From the NCBI GenBank assembly GCA_947630505.1, contig CANRHV010000016.1, positions 1-47,134 on the forward strand: DNA of 47,134 nt, given 5' to 3'. Origin of the DNA: an uncultured Monoglobus sp. (GTDB lineage Bacteria > Bacillota > Clostridia > Monoglobales > Monoglobaceae). The notes under the pieces were generated by a model. The model searched no databases. It saw only the letters and a list, made by a program, of their open reading frames with translations, and was not told the DNA's origin. Shown here piece by piece: positions 15,164 through 22,838 of the stretch (positions are counted from its first letter, which is position 1; every line of letters begins with the position of its first letter). The translations under genes and the position numbers were made by a program.

Positions 15164-16018
15164 TTATTTTGAAATAAACCGCTTCCATCTTTTGAGCACG
15201 TCCTTCAGCGGCTCGTCGAGATAGGTATGCGCTTTTTCCTTGATTTGATCGGGGATCCCGTACGCCGCTTCGGCTATGCTGCCCGCAATCGCCGCCAAAG
15301 TGTCGCTGTCGCCGCCTATTGATATGGCGTTCCGTATGGCGTCCTCAAAATCCTCGCTCTCCAAAAAAGCGATTATAGCCTGCGGCACGGACCCTTGACA
15401 GCTCTCATCAAAACGATATGTCGGGCGGATCTCGTCGATCGTCGTCGACAGGTCGTATCCGTATTCCCGCTCGATATGCTCCCTGACGCGCCTCTTGCAT
15501 TCGTTCGGATCATCGTTTATGGGTTTTTCGCCGTCGAGACAATATCCGCCGAAATAGAAGCGGCACATGAAGATCGCGTCCGCGGTCGCCAACGCGCCTT
15601 TGATGCCCTCCGGGTGGTTGTGCGTTACCTCGGCGGACAGCTTTGCGCGCTTTCCGACGATTGCCGGCAGCTTTCCGATCTCTGCGGCGGACTTAAGATC
15701 GGCCGCCCACGCGCAGGGCGAAACGCGCATAGCCGAGCCGTTGCCGTAGCTGTCGTACGGCTTGCGGTCGTCCGTAAAAAGCCACTTCCTGAACCTGCCT
15801 CCGTATCCGGCGTCGGGATACATCCTTCCGTATTTCTTCAATGCGTCAATAAAATCTTCTCTCGCGCCACCGCTCATGATCGCCTCCGCGACGGCGCAGG
15901 TCATAACTGTGTCGTCGGTAAAAAAGCAGTCGTCCCCAAACAGCGGAAAGTTCTTTGTTTTAATGTTTTTCCATTCGTAAACGGAACCTACGATATCTCC
16001 GATTATTGCTCCAAGCAT
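15164..16018 (-). CDS. ADP-ribosylglycohydrolase family protein
   Basis: A 284-residue protein with the two metal-binding signatures of the family: the early 'FTDDTVMT' (near residues 34-41) and the late 'SIGGDSDTLAAIAGSIAEA'. The N-terminus (MLGAIIGDIVGSVYE) is typical. Family members remove ADP-ribose from arginine on proteins (DraG) or from other acceptors, using two Mg2+/Mn2+ ions; the substrate is unknown. No ADP-ribosyltransferase gene is nearby. Start at the ATG eight bases after GGAG. Confidence 0.92.
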   Translation of the reverse strand: MLGAIIGDIVGSVYEWKNIKTKNFPLFGDDCFFTDDTVMTCAVAEAIMSGGAREDFIDALKKYGRMYPDAGYGGRFRKWLFTDDRKPYDSYGNGSAMRVSPCAWAADLKSAAEIGKLPAIVGKRAKLSAEVTHNHPEGIKGALATADAIFMCRFYFGGYCLDGEKPINDDPNECKRRVREHIEREYGYDLSTTIDEIRPTYRFDESCQGSVPQAIIAFLESEDFEDAIRNAISIGGDSDTLAAIAGSIAEAAYGIPDQIKEKAHTYLDEPLKDVLKRWKRFISK

Positions 16019-16141
16019 TAAAATCACTCCTTCTTTTATTTCGTGATTTTATCATACATCATTTAAACAAGCCCGCGGTCGCCCGCCGCGCGACATTTTC
16101 ACCCGAACCACAAGCTTCGGATAAATTTTATATTTAAAAAA

Positions 16142-17341
16142 TTATTCAAGCAGCCAGTCAATTACATTTTTCTGTTTTATACCTCCGTAATTTGCCCCGC
16201 TGCCTATATCATCAAGAGTTAATAATGTCTTGGGATAATTATCTTTTATCTCTCGTAACGGCGCCAATTCCCGTTCCAAGGTCTTTTCATCAAGCACGCT
16301 TGCGGAAACCTGATAGTATTCCACCTCGTTCATATTGACCGCGACGAAATCAACTTCTTTTTTTGCCAGCTTACCGATATTAACTCTGTTTTTTCTTCTT
16401 AAAAGTTCAAGATAAACCACATTTTCAAGAAGATGTCCCAAATCCCTTGCGGATTGGCTTATTATATGGTTCCTGATCCCGCTGTCAACAAAATAATATT
16501 TACCGAGAGTCTTTAAAAACTGCCTGCCCTTTATATCGTATCTTGTCGCGTTATAGAGAATATAGCTGTCTGTCAACGCTCTTAAATACGCCTCAACCGT
16601 ATTGGGCGAGATCTTTCTGCCGCCCGATATCAAAGTGTCGCTTATCTTCTTTGTTGATATGGGACTTCCTATACTTGAAGCGACGGTTTTTAATATATTT
16701 TCGAGTACAGATATGTCATTTATTTTTTCCCTTGCGGCAACATCTTTTAAGAGAATGGTGCTGTAAATGCCTTCAATATACTGGTTTATAACCTTTTCGT
16801 TATTTTCCAGATACGCGACATACGGGAACGATCCGTATCTTAAATATCTGTCAAAGATCTCTTTTTTGTTTTTGTCGCTTTCCTTTGTCGCCTCATAGTA
16901 TTCCTTAAAAGAAAAAGGCAGCATATCGATTTGAATATATCTTCCCGAGAGCAATGTTGCCAGCTCTCCCGACAGCAAATAAGCGTTTGAGCCCGTAATA
17001 TACACATCACAGTTTTTCTTCACAAAAAGGCTGTCGACCGCTTTTTCAAATCCGCTGCATTTCTGAACCTCATCAATAAAAATATAATTAATTTTGTCGA
17101 AGACAAGTTTTGAGGTTATATAGTTATATAACGCTTTATAATTAAGCAAATCGGCATTTTCGAGCTCTTCAAGATTGACCGATATAATTTGGCTGTCCTC
17201 CACACCCGCCTGCTTTAAACAGTCAATATACAACTCAAACAAGGTAGATTTACCGCATCTTCTGACACCGGTAATAACCTTGATAACCTGTTTATCTTTC
17301 AGCGCCATTAAATTATCTAAATATTCTTTTCGCCGGATCAC
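16142..17341 (-). CDS. AAA_14/DUF4143 ATP-binding protein
   Basis: A 399-residue protein. The AAA_14 domain has Walker A GVRRCGKSTLF (near residues 25-35) and Walker B YIFIDEVQKC (D-E near 88-89), followed by sensor TGSNAYLLSGELATLLSGR. The C-terminal DUF4143 domain has a restriction-nuclease-like 'KEVDFVAVN ... YYQVS' core. This is a very common but functionally unassigned family in anaerobes. It is AT-rich compared with its neighbours and stands alone, so it may be acquired. A GTG at 17341 is preferred over one at 17347 because GAGG lies seven bases before it. Confidence 0.9.
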   Translation of the reverse strand: MIRRKEYLDNLMALKDKQVIKVITGVRRCGKSTLFELYIDCLKQAGVEDSQIISVNLEELENADLLNYKALYNYITSKLVFDKINYIFIDEVQKCSGFEKAVDSLFVKKNCDVYITGSNAYLLSGELATLLSGRYIQIDMLPFSFKEYYEATKESDKNKKEIFDRYLRYGSFPYVAYLENNEKVINQYIEGIYSTILLKDVAAREKINDISVLENILKTVASSIGSPISTKKISDTLISGGRKISPNTVEAYLRALTDSYILYNATRYDIKGRQFLKTLGKYYFVDSGIRNHIISQSARDLGHLLENVVYLELLRRKNRVNIGKLAKKEVDFVAVNMNEVEYYQVSASVLDEKTLERELAPLREIKDNYPKTLLTLDDIGSGANYGGIKQKNVIDWLLE

Positions 17342-17366
17342 TTTCACACCTCATTTCTTTATTTCT

Positions 17367-17395
17367 ATATTAACACAAAAATATTATTTTGTCAA
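17367..17395 (-). promoter_or_regulatory. Promoter of the AAA_14 gene with an adjacent palindrome
   Basis: On the minus strand, TTGACA (17390-17395) and TAATAT (17367-17372) with a 17-bp spacer. Immediately upstream is a perfect 10-bp inverted repeat (AGTTTTTTCT 17397-17406 with AGAAAAAACT 17413-17422) that could be a regulator site. Confidence 0.6.
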
Positions 17396-17456
17396 CAGTT
17401 TTTTCTCATATCAGAAAAAACTCATCAAAACAAAGCCGACAAAAATCACCACACAC

Positions 17457-17493
17457 AAAAACCCCAAAGCCTTGCGGCTTCGGGGTTTTGGGA
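17457..17493 (-). terminator. Terminator of rplM-rpsI
   Basis: On the minus strand, stem CCCCGAAGCC / GGCTTTGGGG with a GCAA loop, followed by TTTTTG, 16 bp after the rpsI stop. Confidence 0.85.
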
Positions 17494-17508
17494 TATTCTG
17501 CGCAATTC

Positions 17509-17904
17509 TTATCTCTTTGAGAACTGGGGAGCGCGGCGGGCTGCTTTGAGTCCGTACTTCTTTCTCTCCTTCATTCTCGGGTCGCGGGTGAGGTATCCGG
17601 CCGCCTTGAGGACGGGTCTGAACTCCTCGTCAACCTCGAGCAGCGCTCTTGAAATGCCGTGACGGATAGCTCCGGCCTGACCGGTGAAGCCGCCGCCGCT
17701 CACGTTTACCAGAACGTCGAACTTGCCGAGCGTCTTGGTGGCGTCCATCGGCTGGCGAACGACAACCTTGAGCGTTTCAAGGCCGAAATAATCGTCGATA
17801 TCTCTCTTGTTTATTGTGATCTTACCTGTGCCGGGCACCAATCTAACCCTGGCAACAGAACTCTTTCTTCTGCCTGTTCCGTAATACTGTACTGAATCTG
17901 CCAT
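17509..17904 (-). CDS. rpsI: 30S ribosomal protein S9
   Basis: 131 residues, the normal length. It starts with the family hallmark '[16 protein letters not shown]' and ends with 'RAPQFSKR', the conserved C-terminal SKR tail that reaches the ribosomal P site. Second gene of the universal rplM-rpsI operon, 20 bp downstream of rplM and followed by a terminator. Confidence 0.98.
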   Translation of the reverse strand: MADSVQYYGTGRRKSSVARVRLVPGTGKITINKRDIDDYFGLETLKVVVRQPMDATKTLGKFDVLVNVSGGGFTGQAGAIRHGISRALLEVDEEFRPVLKAAGYLTRDPRMKERKKYGLKAARRAPQFSKR

Positions 17905-17924
17905 AATTATCTAAGTCCCCTTTC

Positions 17925-18359
17925 TTAAAACTCGCGCGTCCACTCGACCGGAGTCTGAGCGGCGTGCTCGTGGCTGTCGCCTGCGTAAATTCTCAGCTTT
18001 TTAAGCGCCTTGCGGCCCAGAGTGTTGTGCGGGATCATGCCCGACACGGCGAGTTCCATAGCCTTCTCGGGTCTCTTTTCCATCAGTTCCTTGTAGGACA
18101 CCTCTTTTAAGTGGCCGATATAGCCCGTGTGTCTGTACCACTTCTTCTGCTGGAGCTTGTTGCCTGTGAGGACAGCGTCCTTGGCGTTGATTATGATAAC
18201 ATACTCGCCGCAGTCAACGCCCGGTGTGTACTCGGGACGGTGCTTGCCTCTGAGTATCGTGGCGGCCTGCGCCGCTACTCTTCCGAGAGGCTTGCCGGCA
18301 GCGTTGATAACGTACCATTTCTTCTCGATTTCATCGGCCTTTGCCATGAATGTTGACAT
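17925..18359 (-). CDS. rplM: 50S ribosomal protein L13
   Basis: 144 residues with typical blocks 'WYVINAAGKPLGRVA', 'LRGKHRPEYTPGVDCGEYVIIINA' and 'MIPHNTLGRKALKKLRIYAG'. First gene of the rplM-rpsI operon. ATG with AGGAGG ten bases upstream. The leader of about 70 nt could hold the L13 autoregulatory leader described in Firmicutes, but I cannot confirm the fold. Confidence 0.98.
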   Translation of the reverse strand: MSTFMAKADEIEKKWYVINAAGKPLGRVAAQAATILRGKHRPEYTPGVDCGEYVIIINAKDAVLTGNKLQQKKWYRHTGYIGHLKEVSYKELMEKRPEKAMELAVSGMIPHNTLGRKALKKLRIYAGDSHEHAAQTPVEWTREF

Positions 18360-18437
18360 AGTAATGAATTCCTCCTAAATATATAATAGTTAATTATCTT
18401 ACAAAATTTTGGCGTCTTTCTCAAAACGTACCTTGCT

Positions 18438-18466
18438 ATTATAATACGGGTTTGAAACTTTGTCAA
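18438..18466 (-). promoter_or_regulatory. Consensus promoter of rplM-rpsI
   Basis: On the minus strand, perfect TTGACA (18461-18466) and perfect TATAAT (18438-18443) with a 17-bp spacer; this fits high ribosomal-protein expression. Confidence 0.85.
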
Positions 18467-18935
18467 GCACTTTTTTCAAAAAATTAATTTAGATGATTAT
18501 AAGCTCTCGTTTTCGGCTTTTTTCTTTGAAATACTCGCGTATACTCACGCGCCATTTACAATTTTGTGCAACATGCCCAAAACAACATATTGACTTTTCG
18601 TGTCAAAAAACGCACGTTTCGTGTCATAGGTGTTGAAATATTTCAGGTTTTAATGTATGACTATATATGGAGATTTGTACCCAGCCGGGGAGGCAGATGT
18701 CAGGCTCGCCCCTTGGGGAGAGCTGTCACCGCAGGTGACTGAGAGGGGTCAACGTATGGACTAGGAATATCTTGCGGTGATTTTCAATCCTAGTACCTAG
18801 TACCTAATCACTAGTACCTATGTTAACCCCTCTCCGTCAGGCTTCGCCTGCCTCTCCCCAAGGGGCGAGGCAGGCGGGCGGATAATATCCGCCCCTACGG
18901 TATGGGGCGAGGCAAAAATGTGCAAAACATACTAA
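18467..18935. other. Gene-free stretch containing repeat copy B
   Basis: No coding frame is convincing. It contains two short direct repeats (TTTCGTGTCA near 18596 and 18617), the composite repeat B and its flanking palindrome. Confidence 0.6.
18705..18869. repeat. Composite palindromic repeat, copy B (165 bp)
   Basis: 18-bp perfect terminal repeats (18705-18722, 18852-18869). Inside are a left stem-loop (GTCACC GCA GGTGAC), a second inverted repeat (GAGAGGGGTCAACGTA with its near-complement TATGTTAACCCCTCTC), a core with four CTAGTACCTA-like words, and a right stem-loop (CAGGC TTC GCCTG). It is followed by a GGGCGGATA/TATCCGCCC palindrome (18876-18894) that is also beside copy C. It lies between rplM and the SH3-repeat gene. 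Confidence 0.85.
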
Positions 18936-18969
18936 ACGACCCTCCCCATTTTGGGGAGGGCCGTTTTGT
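18936..18969. terminator. Bidirectional terminator downstream of the SH3-repeat gene
   Basis: Stem ACGACCCTCCCC / GGGGAGGGCCGT around ATTTT with G-U pairing, followed by TTTTG on the plus strand and TTTAG on the minus strand. It lies 10 bp beyond the minus-strand stop codon. Confidence 0.65.
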
Positions 18970-18978
18970 CATATCAAA

Positions 18979-20652
18979 TCAATTTGAATAATTCTTGCAA
19001 ACCTGGCACTGTCCGAGACCCATCGCCTGAGCGTGCGAAACATCGGTAAAGTAAACAGTGCGGCTGTTGTCAAGGGTCGGGCACAGCAGCGACTTGTGGT
19101 ACCTGGTTCCGCTCGGCGTGTAATACACAAAGCCGCTCGAATTGTCGGTTACCGGAGGCGGAGGCGCCGCGTCCGTCAGATACATTACCTTCATATATCC
19201 GTATTTGCCCTGATACTCAACGCGGTAAAAATCGCCGTAGTCCTCTATATAGCCCACCGCGCCGTTTAAAGGCACATCGGCTACGACCGAGGCGCTGTCG
19301 CTCGGAGCCGTGCGCAGCGAGGCCGACTCTTTCACGTTTGTCACATACAGGACCTTGCTGACGTTGGTGGCGGGCTTTTTGTCGGTCAGGTACCTGACAA
19401 GAATATATCCGTATTTGCCTTGGTATTCAACTCGGTAAAAATCGCCGTAATCCCCGATGTAGCCCACCGCGCCGTTTAAAGGCACGTTGACTATGACCGA
19501 GCTGTCGGCGCTGGGGGCTTTGCGCAGCGACGCGGCCTCGGCCACGCCCGTTACATAAAGAACTCTTGTCACATTGCGCGACGGCTCCCTGTCTGTCAGA
19601 TAGCGGGAGTACATATAACCGTAATTTCCCTGACACTCCACGCGGTAGAAGTCGCCCAGATCTTCGATATAACCGACCGCGCTGTCTATCGGGATCGTCG
19701 CCACGATCGAGGCTCCCTCGGCGGGCGCGGAGCGGATATAAGCCGCCTCGTTCACGTTGGCGACATACAGCACCTTTGTGACAAATGTCGAGGGCGGGTT
19801 GTCCTTTAAATACGATTTTTCAAGATAGCCGAACGAGCCGTTATACTCGATCCTGGCAAATCCGTTTCCGACGTCCGACACAAAACCCACCGCGTTGTCA
19901 AACGGCACCGTGAATATAACGGGCGACGACCAGTCGGGCTCGCTGTGAACGTCAACATAGCTGAACTTGCCCGCTCGGGCATACACGACCTTTTTGACGG
20001 TCTGCTCATCGTAGTTCTGTATTTGAGCCGCCACCTCGGCTTTTTTCGCCGCCACCTCGGCCGCGGCATCGGATGTCAGAGCGGTCACGTCTATAGTGTC
20101 AAGCTCGGCCTGCGCCTCATAGAGCTGCCCCGCCGCCAAATACGCGTCCGCCCGAGCAAAAACGGGTCTCACGGCCGCCTCGGAGATATACCAATCCGCG
20201 CTCGTCACAGCGGCGTAGGCCTCGGGCGAGTCGATAAACGCGGTCGAGGTCACCGAGTCCCAGATCAGGGTCTTGCCCAGAAACTCCGATATCGCCCTTA
20301 TCGGCACCATTGTGGTGTCGTTCAGCAGCACCGGAGCGCCGGTCATCTCGGACGTCGAGCCATTTAGATAATACGCCGTGCGGCTGCCGATGACCATTCC
20401 GCAGGCGTCCGCGCCGTCGGGGCTGTATATCGTCGCCTTCTGCATGGCCTCATCCCAGTCCACGCGGCAGCCGAAGCTTTCCGAAACGGTGCGCACGCCG
20501 CACATAGTGCAGTCGTCGATTATCATTCCCGTGCCGTCGGGCATGGGGTCATTGTTAACATAAATATTCACGCTCTCGATGCTTTGGCCCCACACGGGCA
20601 GACACGCAGCAAGCAGCGCGAACGCTAAAACCACAGATAGAACCTTTTTCAT
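18979..20652 (-). CDS. Secreted protein with a copper-amine-oxidase-type stalk domain and four SH3-like repeats
   Basis: 557 residues. A signal peptide (1-23, ending CLPVWG) is followed by a copper-amine-oxidase-N-like stalk domain (about 28-145; MVPIRAISEFLGKTLIWD is its closing motif), a short Ala/Glu-rich helical linker, and four SH3b-like repeats of ~66 residues. Each repeat contains 'LRTAPS...VV..VPLNGAVGYI.DYGDFYRVEYQGKYGYM' or a variant. A tail with YHKSLLCPTL ... CQVCK looks like a small metal-binding module found at the ends of secreted nucleases and envelope proteins. SH3b repeats usually bind cell wall. There is no enzymatic domain, so it is probably a wall-associated structural or sensory protein. 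ATG after AGAAGGAG; the longer frame is rejected because a promoter lies inside it. Confidence 0.85.
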   Translation of the reverse strand: MKKVLSVVLAFALLAACLPVWGQSIESVNIYVNNDPMPDGTGMIIDDCTMCGVRTVSESFGCRVDWDEAMQKATIYSPDGADACGMVIGSRTAYYLNGSTSEMTGAPVLLNDTTMVPIRAISEFLGKTLIWDSVTSTAFIDSPEAYAAVTSADWYISEAAVRPVFARADAYLAAGQLYEAQAELDTIDVTALTSDAAAEVAAKKAEVAAQIQNYDEQTVKKVVYARAGKFSYVDVHSEPDWSSPVIFTVPFDNAVGFVSDVGNGFARIEYNGSFGYLEKSYLKDNPPSTFVTKVLYVANVNEAAYIRSAPAEGASIVATIPIDSAVGYIEDLGDFYRVECQGNYGYMYSRYLTDREPSRNVTRVLYVTGVAEAASLRKAPSADSSVIVNVPLNGAVGYIGDYGDFYRVEYQGKYGYILVRYLTDKKPATNVSKVLYVTNVKESASLRTAPSDSASVVADVPLNGAVGYIEDYGDFYRVEYQGKYGYMKVMYLTDAAPPPPVTDNSSGFVYYTPSGTRYHKSLLCPTLDNSRTVYFTDVSHAQAMGLGQCQVCKNYSN

Positions 20653-20686
20653 TTTTTCCACTCCTTCTAATTTTAAATATATTGAT

Positions 20687-20715
20687 AATATATCACAAAT
20701 ACGCGTCTCTGTCAA
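20687..20715 (-). promoter_or_regulatory. Promoter of the SH3-repeat gene
   Basis: On the minus strand, TTGACA (20710-20715) and TATATT (20687-20692) with a 17-bp spacer. Confidence 0.7.
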
Positions 20716-20770
20716 TCAGGGCGCGCGCTTTGATATAAGATAAAATTATTAATTTGTTTACAAATACGGC

Positions 20771-20799
20771 TTGATTGAAACAACTCGGTATTATATAAT
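20771..20799 (+). promoter_or_regulatory. Promoter of the MoxR operon
   Basis: TTGATT (20771-20776) and perfect TATAAT (20794-20799), 17-bp spacer, 37 bp before the TTG start. Divergent from the SH3-repeat gene promoter. Confidence 0.6.
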
Positions 20800-20836
20800 A
20801 TATTTAACACATGAACGAACATATGGAGGTATTGTC

Positions 20837-21790
20837 TTGAGCGAACAAAAAGACTTAAAAAGCGGCTGTCTCGCGGTGCTTGACGCGGTGAACAGAATAA
20901 TAATCGGCAAAGAGGACAAGACCCGAGAGATCCTGCTGGCGTTTCTGGCGGACGGCCACATAATGCTGGAGGACATTCCCGGAGTGGGCAAGACCACGCT
21001 GGCGGTGGCCTTCTCAAAGGCTCTCGGCCTTGAGTGCCGCAGGGTGCAGTTCACGCCCGACGTTATGCCGTCAGACCTGACGGGATTCTCGGTGTTCAAC
21101 CCCAAGGACCGGGATTTTGTCTATCATCCGGGCAGCGTGTTCTGCAACCTGCTGCTTGCCGACGAGATCAACCGCACCTCGCCAAAAACCCAGTCGGCGC
21201 TGCTGGAGGTCATGGAGGAACGCCGCGTGACCGCCGAGGGCGTGACGCGGGAGGTGCCCGAGCCGTTTCTGGTAATAGCGACCCAAAACCCGTTCGGCAG
21301 CGCGGGTACCCAATATCTGCCCGACTCGCAGATCGACCGTTTTATGATCTCGATGACGATCGGATATCCCGACTATAAGAGCGAGCTTAAAATGGCAATG
21401 GAGGACGGCAGCGCGGACAAGCTCAAAAACTTAGGTCCGAGCCTCAGCCGCAACGAGCTGCTCGATATACAAAAAGAGGTTCAAAAAGTTTATATCAGCG
21501 ACAAAATGTATGAATATATCCTGAACCTGGTGACCGCCACGCGGGATCACCGCGCGATAAAGCACGGCGCGGGACCGAGAGCGACCCTGGCGCTTGTGAA
21601 AATGTCGAGAGCCGCCGCGTGGCTCAACGGGCGCGATTTCGTGACGCCCGCCGATACCCTCGCGCAGTTCCCCTATGTGGTTCGCCACAGGATACGTTTA
21701 AGCTCGACAGAAAACGGCGCGCAAAAGGACGACGTGATCGCCGATATCGCCGCGTCGGTCAAAAAGCCCCCGATGGGAGAGCGCGTATAG
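20837..21790 (+). CDS. MoxR-family AAA+ ATPase
   Basis: A 317-residue protein with Walker A PGVGKTTL (near 48-55), Walker B LLLADEINR, and the MoxR hallmarks PSDLTGF, TQNPFGSAGTQYLPDSQIDRFM (split here only for reference) and a lid domain at the C-terminus. MoxR ATPases act as chaperones that mature or activate partner complexes, usually with DUF58 and von Willebrand or transglutaminase proteins. The start is TTG, seven bases after GGAGG; an upstream in-frame start lies in the promoter. Followed without a gap by the DUF58 gene (stop at 21790, next ATG at 21791). Confidence 0.93.
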   Translation: MSEQKDLKSGCLAVLDAVNRIIIGKEDKTREILLAFLADGHIMLEDIPGVGKTTLAVAFSKALGLECRRVQFTPDVMPSDLTGFSVFNPKDRDFVYHPGSVFCNLLLADEINRTSPKTQSALLEVMEERRVTAEGVTREVPEPFLVIATQNPFGSAGTQYLPDSQIDRFMISMTIGYPDYKSELKMAMEDGSADKLKNLGPSLSRNELLDIQKEVQKVYISDKMYEYILNLVTATRDHRAIKHGAGPRATLALVKMSRAAAWLNGRDFVTPADTLAQFPYVVRHRIRLSSTENGAQKDDVIADIAASVKKPPMGERV

Positions 21791-22825
21791 ATGAAAAAGA
21801 TACTTTTGGTCCTGTTCGCCGCGGCGGCCTTTTATCTCGGCGGCGCGTATCGCTTTACTCCGCTGCTCGTTTTCGCGGTTGCAATAATTATGCTGCTTCC
21901 GACCATGTTTATTCTGTCGCGGGCGCTCGAAAAAAAGTTAAGCGTTAGGTTCGAGCGCCCCGAATATTCCGCCGAAAAGGGCTCCGAGGCTGCCATTTCC
22001 GTCATTTGCGAAAACGGCGGCAGGCTCCCCGTCACCCGATGCCGAGCCGATATTTCCGCAGCGTACCCGAACTCAAAGCCGAGCAAAATAAAATTTCAAA
22101 TCGGCGCGGACGCAAACTCGGAGCAAACAAAAGAGCTTGAGATCAATGCGCCCTACTGCGGGCTTATTGAGCTTAAAATAGAAAAGCTAAAGGTCTGCGA
22201 TTGGCTGAATATTTTTGCCGCCCCCAAAAAATGCGGCGCGGTCTGCCGCGCGGCAATTTATCCCAAGGAGCAAGAATTTGACGTGAGCCTCGCTCCCTCG
22301 CGGGGCATGAGCGGTTTCGCCGAGCGCCCGGGGCTCCGCGGCGGCAGCGACACCGAGATAAAAAGCCTCAGAGAATACGAGCACGGCGACTCGGCGCGGC
22401 TGATACATCGGAACCTGAGCGCCAGAACAGGCGAGCTCTGGGTCAAGGAGCTTGAAAAGCAGGCGGACTTTATCGCCGAGCTGTATCTTGACATGAGCGG
22501 CGCGGACAAGGCGGAGCCGCGGACTATGAGCCTTTTTTACGAAGTTTTATCGGCTCTCGCGGCGGGACTTCTCAAAAACGCCGCCGCTGTCCGCCTGTTT
22601 TACAAAAGCGGCGAAGATCGCCTCCTCACCGCGCGGAGCCGCGGAGATATCCGAGCTGCGCTGTTTGAGCTCTACAAAACCGACCCCAAATCTTTCGTCG
22701 CGGCAGAGGCGCCGAGCGGAAGGCTCATGCTCGGCCTTGACTGCCGCTTGAGCCGAAACGGAAAAACCGTCAAAAAATTCACCGCAAAGGACTTTGACGC
22801 CGTAAGCGGCGTTTTGGAAATTTAA
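21791..22825 (+). CDS. DUF58-domain membrane protein
   Basis: 344 residues. Two N-terminal hydrophobic segments (about 3-20 and 25-43) anchor it in the membrane. The DUF58 block follows: 'GLRGGSDTEIKSLREYEHGDSARLIHRNLSARTGELWVKE' region near 178-218 (conserved R-Y-GD---IHW-like core, here with HRN in place of HW), then a vWA-like half. DUF58 proteins are encoded beside MoxR ATPases and are thought to be their membrane-bound clients. Starts directly after the moxR stop, so translation is coupled. Confidence 0.88.
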   Translation: MKKILLVLFAAAAFYLGGAYRFTPLLVFAVAIIMLLPTMFILSRALEKKLSVRFERPEYSAEKGSEAAISVICENGGRLPVTRCRADISAAYPNSKPSKIKFQIGADANSEQTKELEINAPYCGLIELKIEKLKVCDWLNIFAAPKKCGAVCRAAIYPKEQEFDVSLAPSRGMSGFAERPGLRGGSDTEIKSLREYEHGDSARLIHRNLSARTGELWVKELEKQADFIAELYLDMSGADKAEPRTMSLFYEVLSALAAGLLKNAAAVRLFYKSGEDRLLTARSRGDIRAALFELYKTDPKSFVAAEAPSGRLMLGLDCRLSRNGKTVKKFTAKDFDAVSGVLEI

Positions 22826-22838
22826 GCTCTCACCGGAA

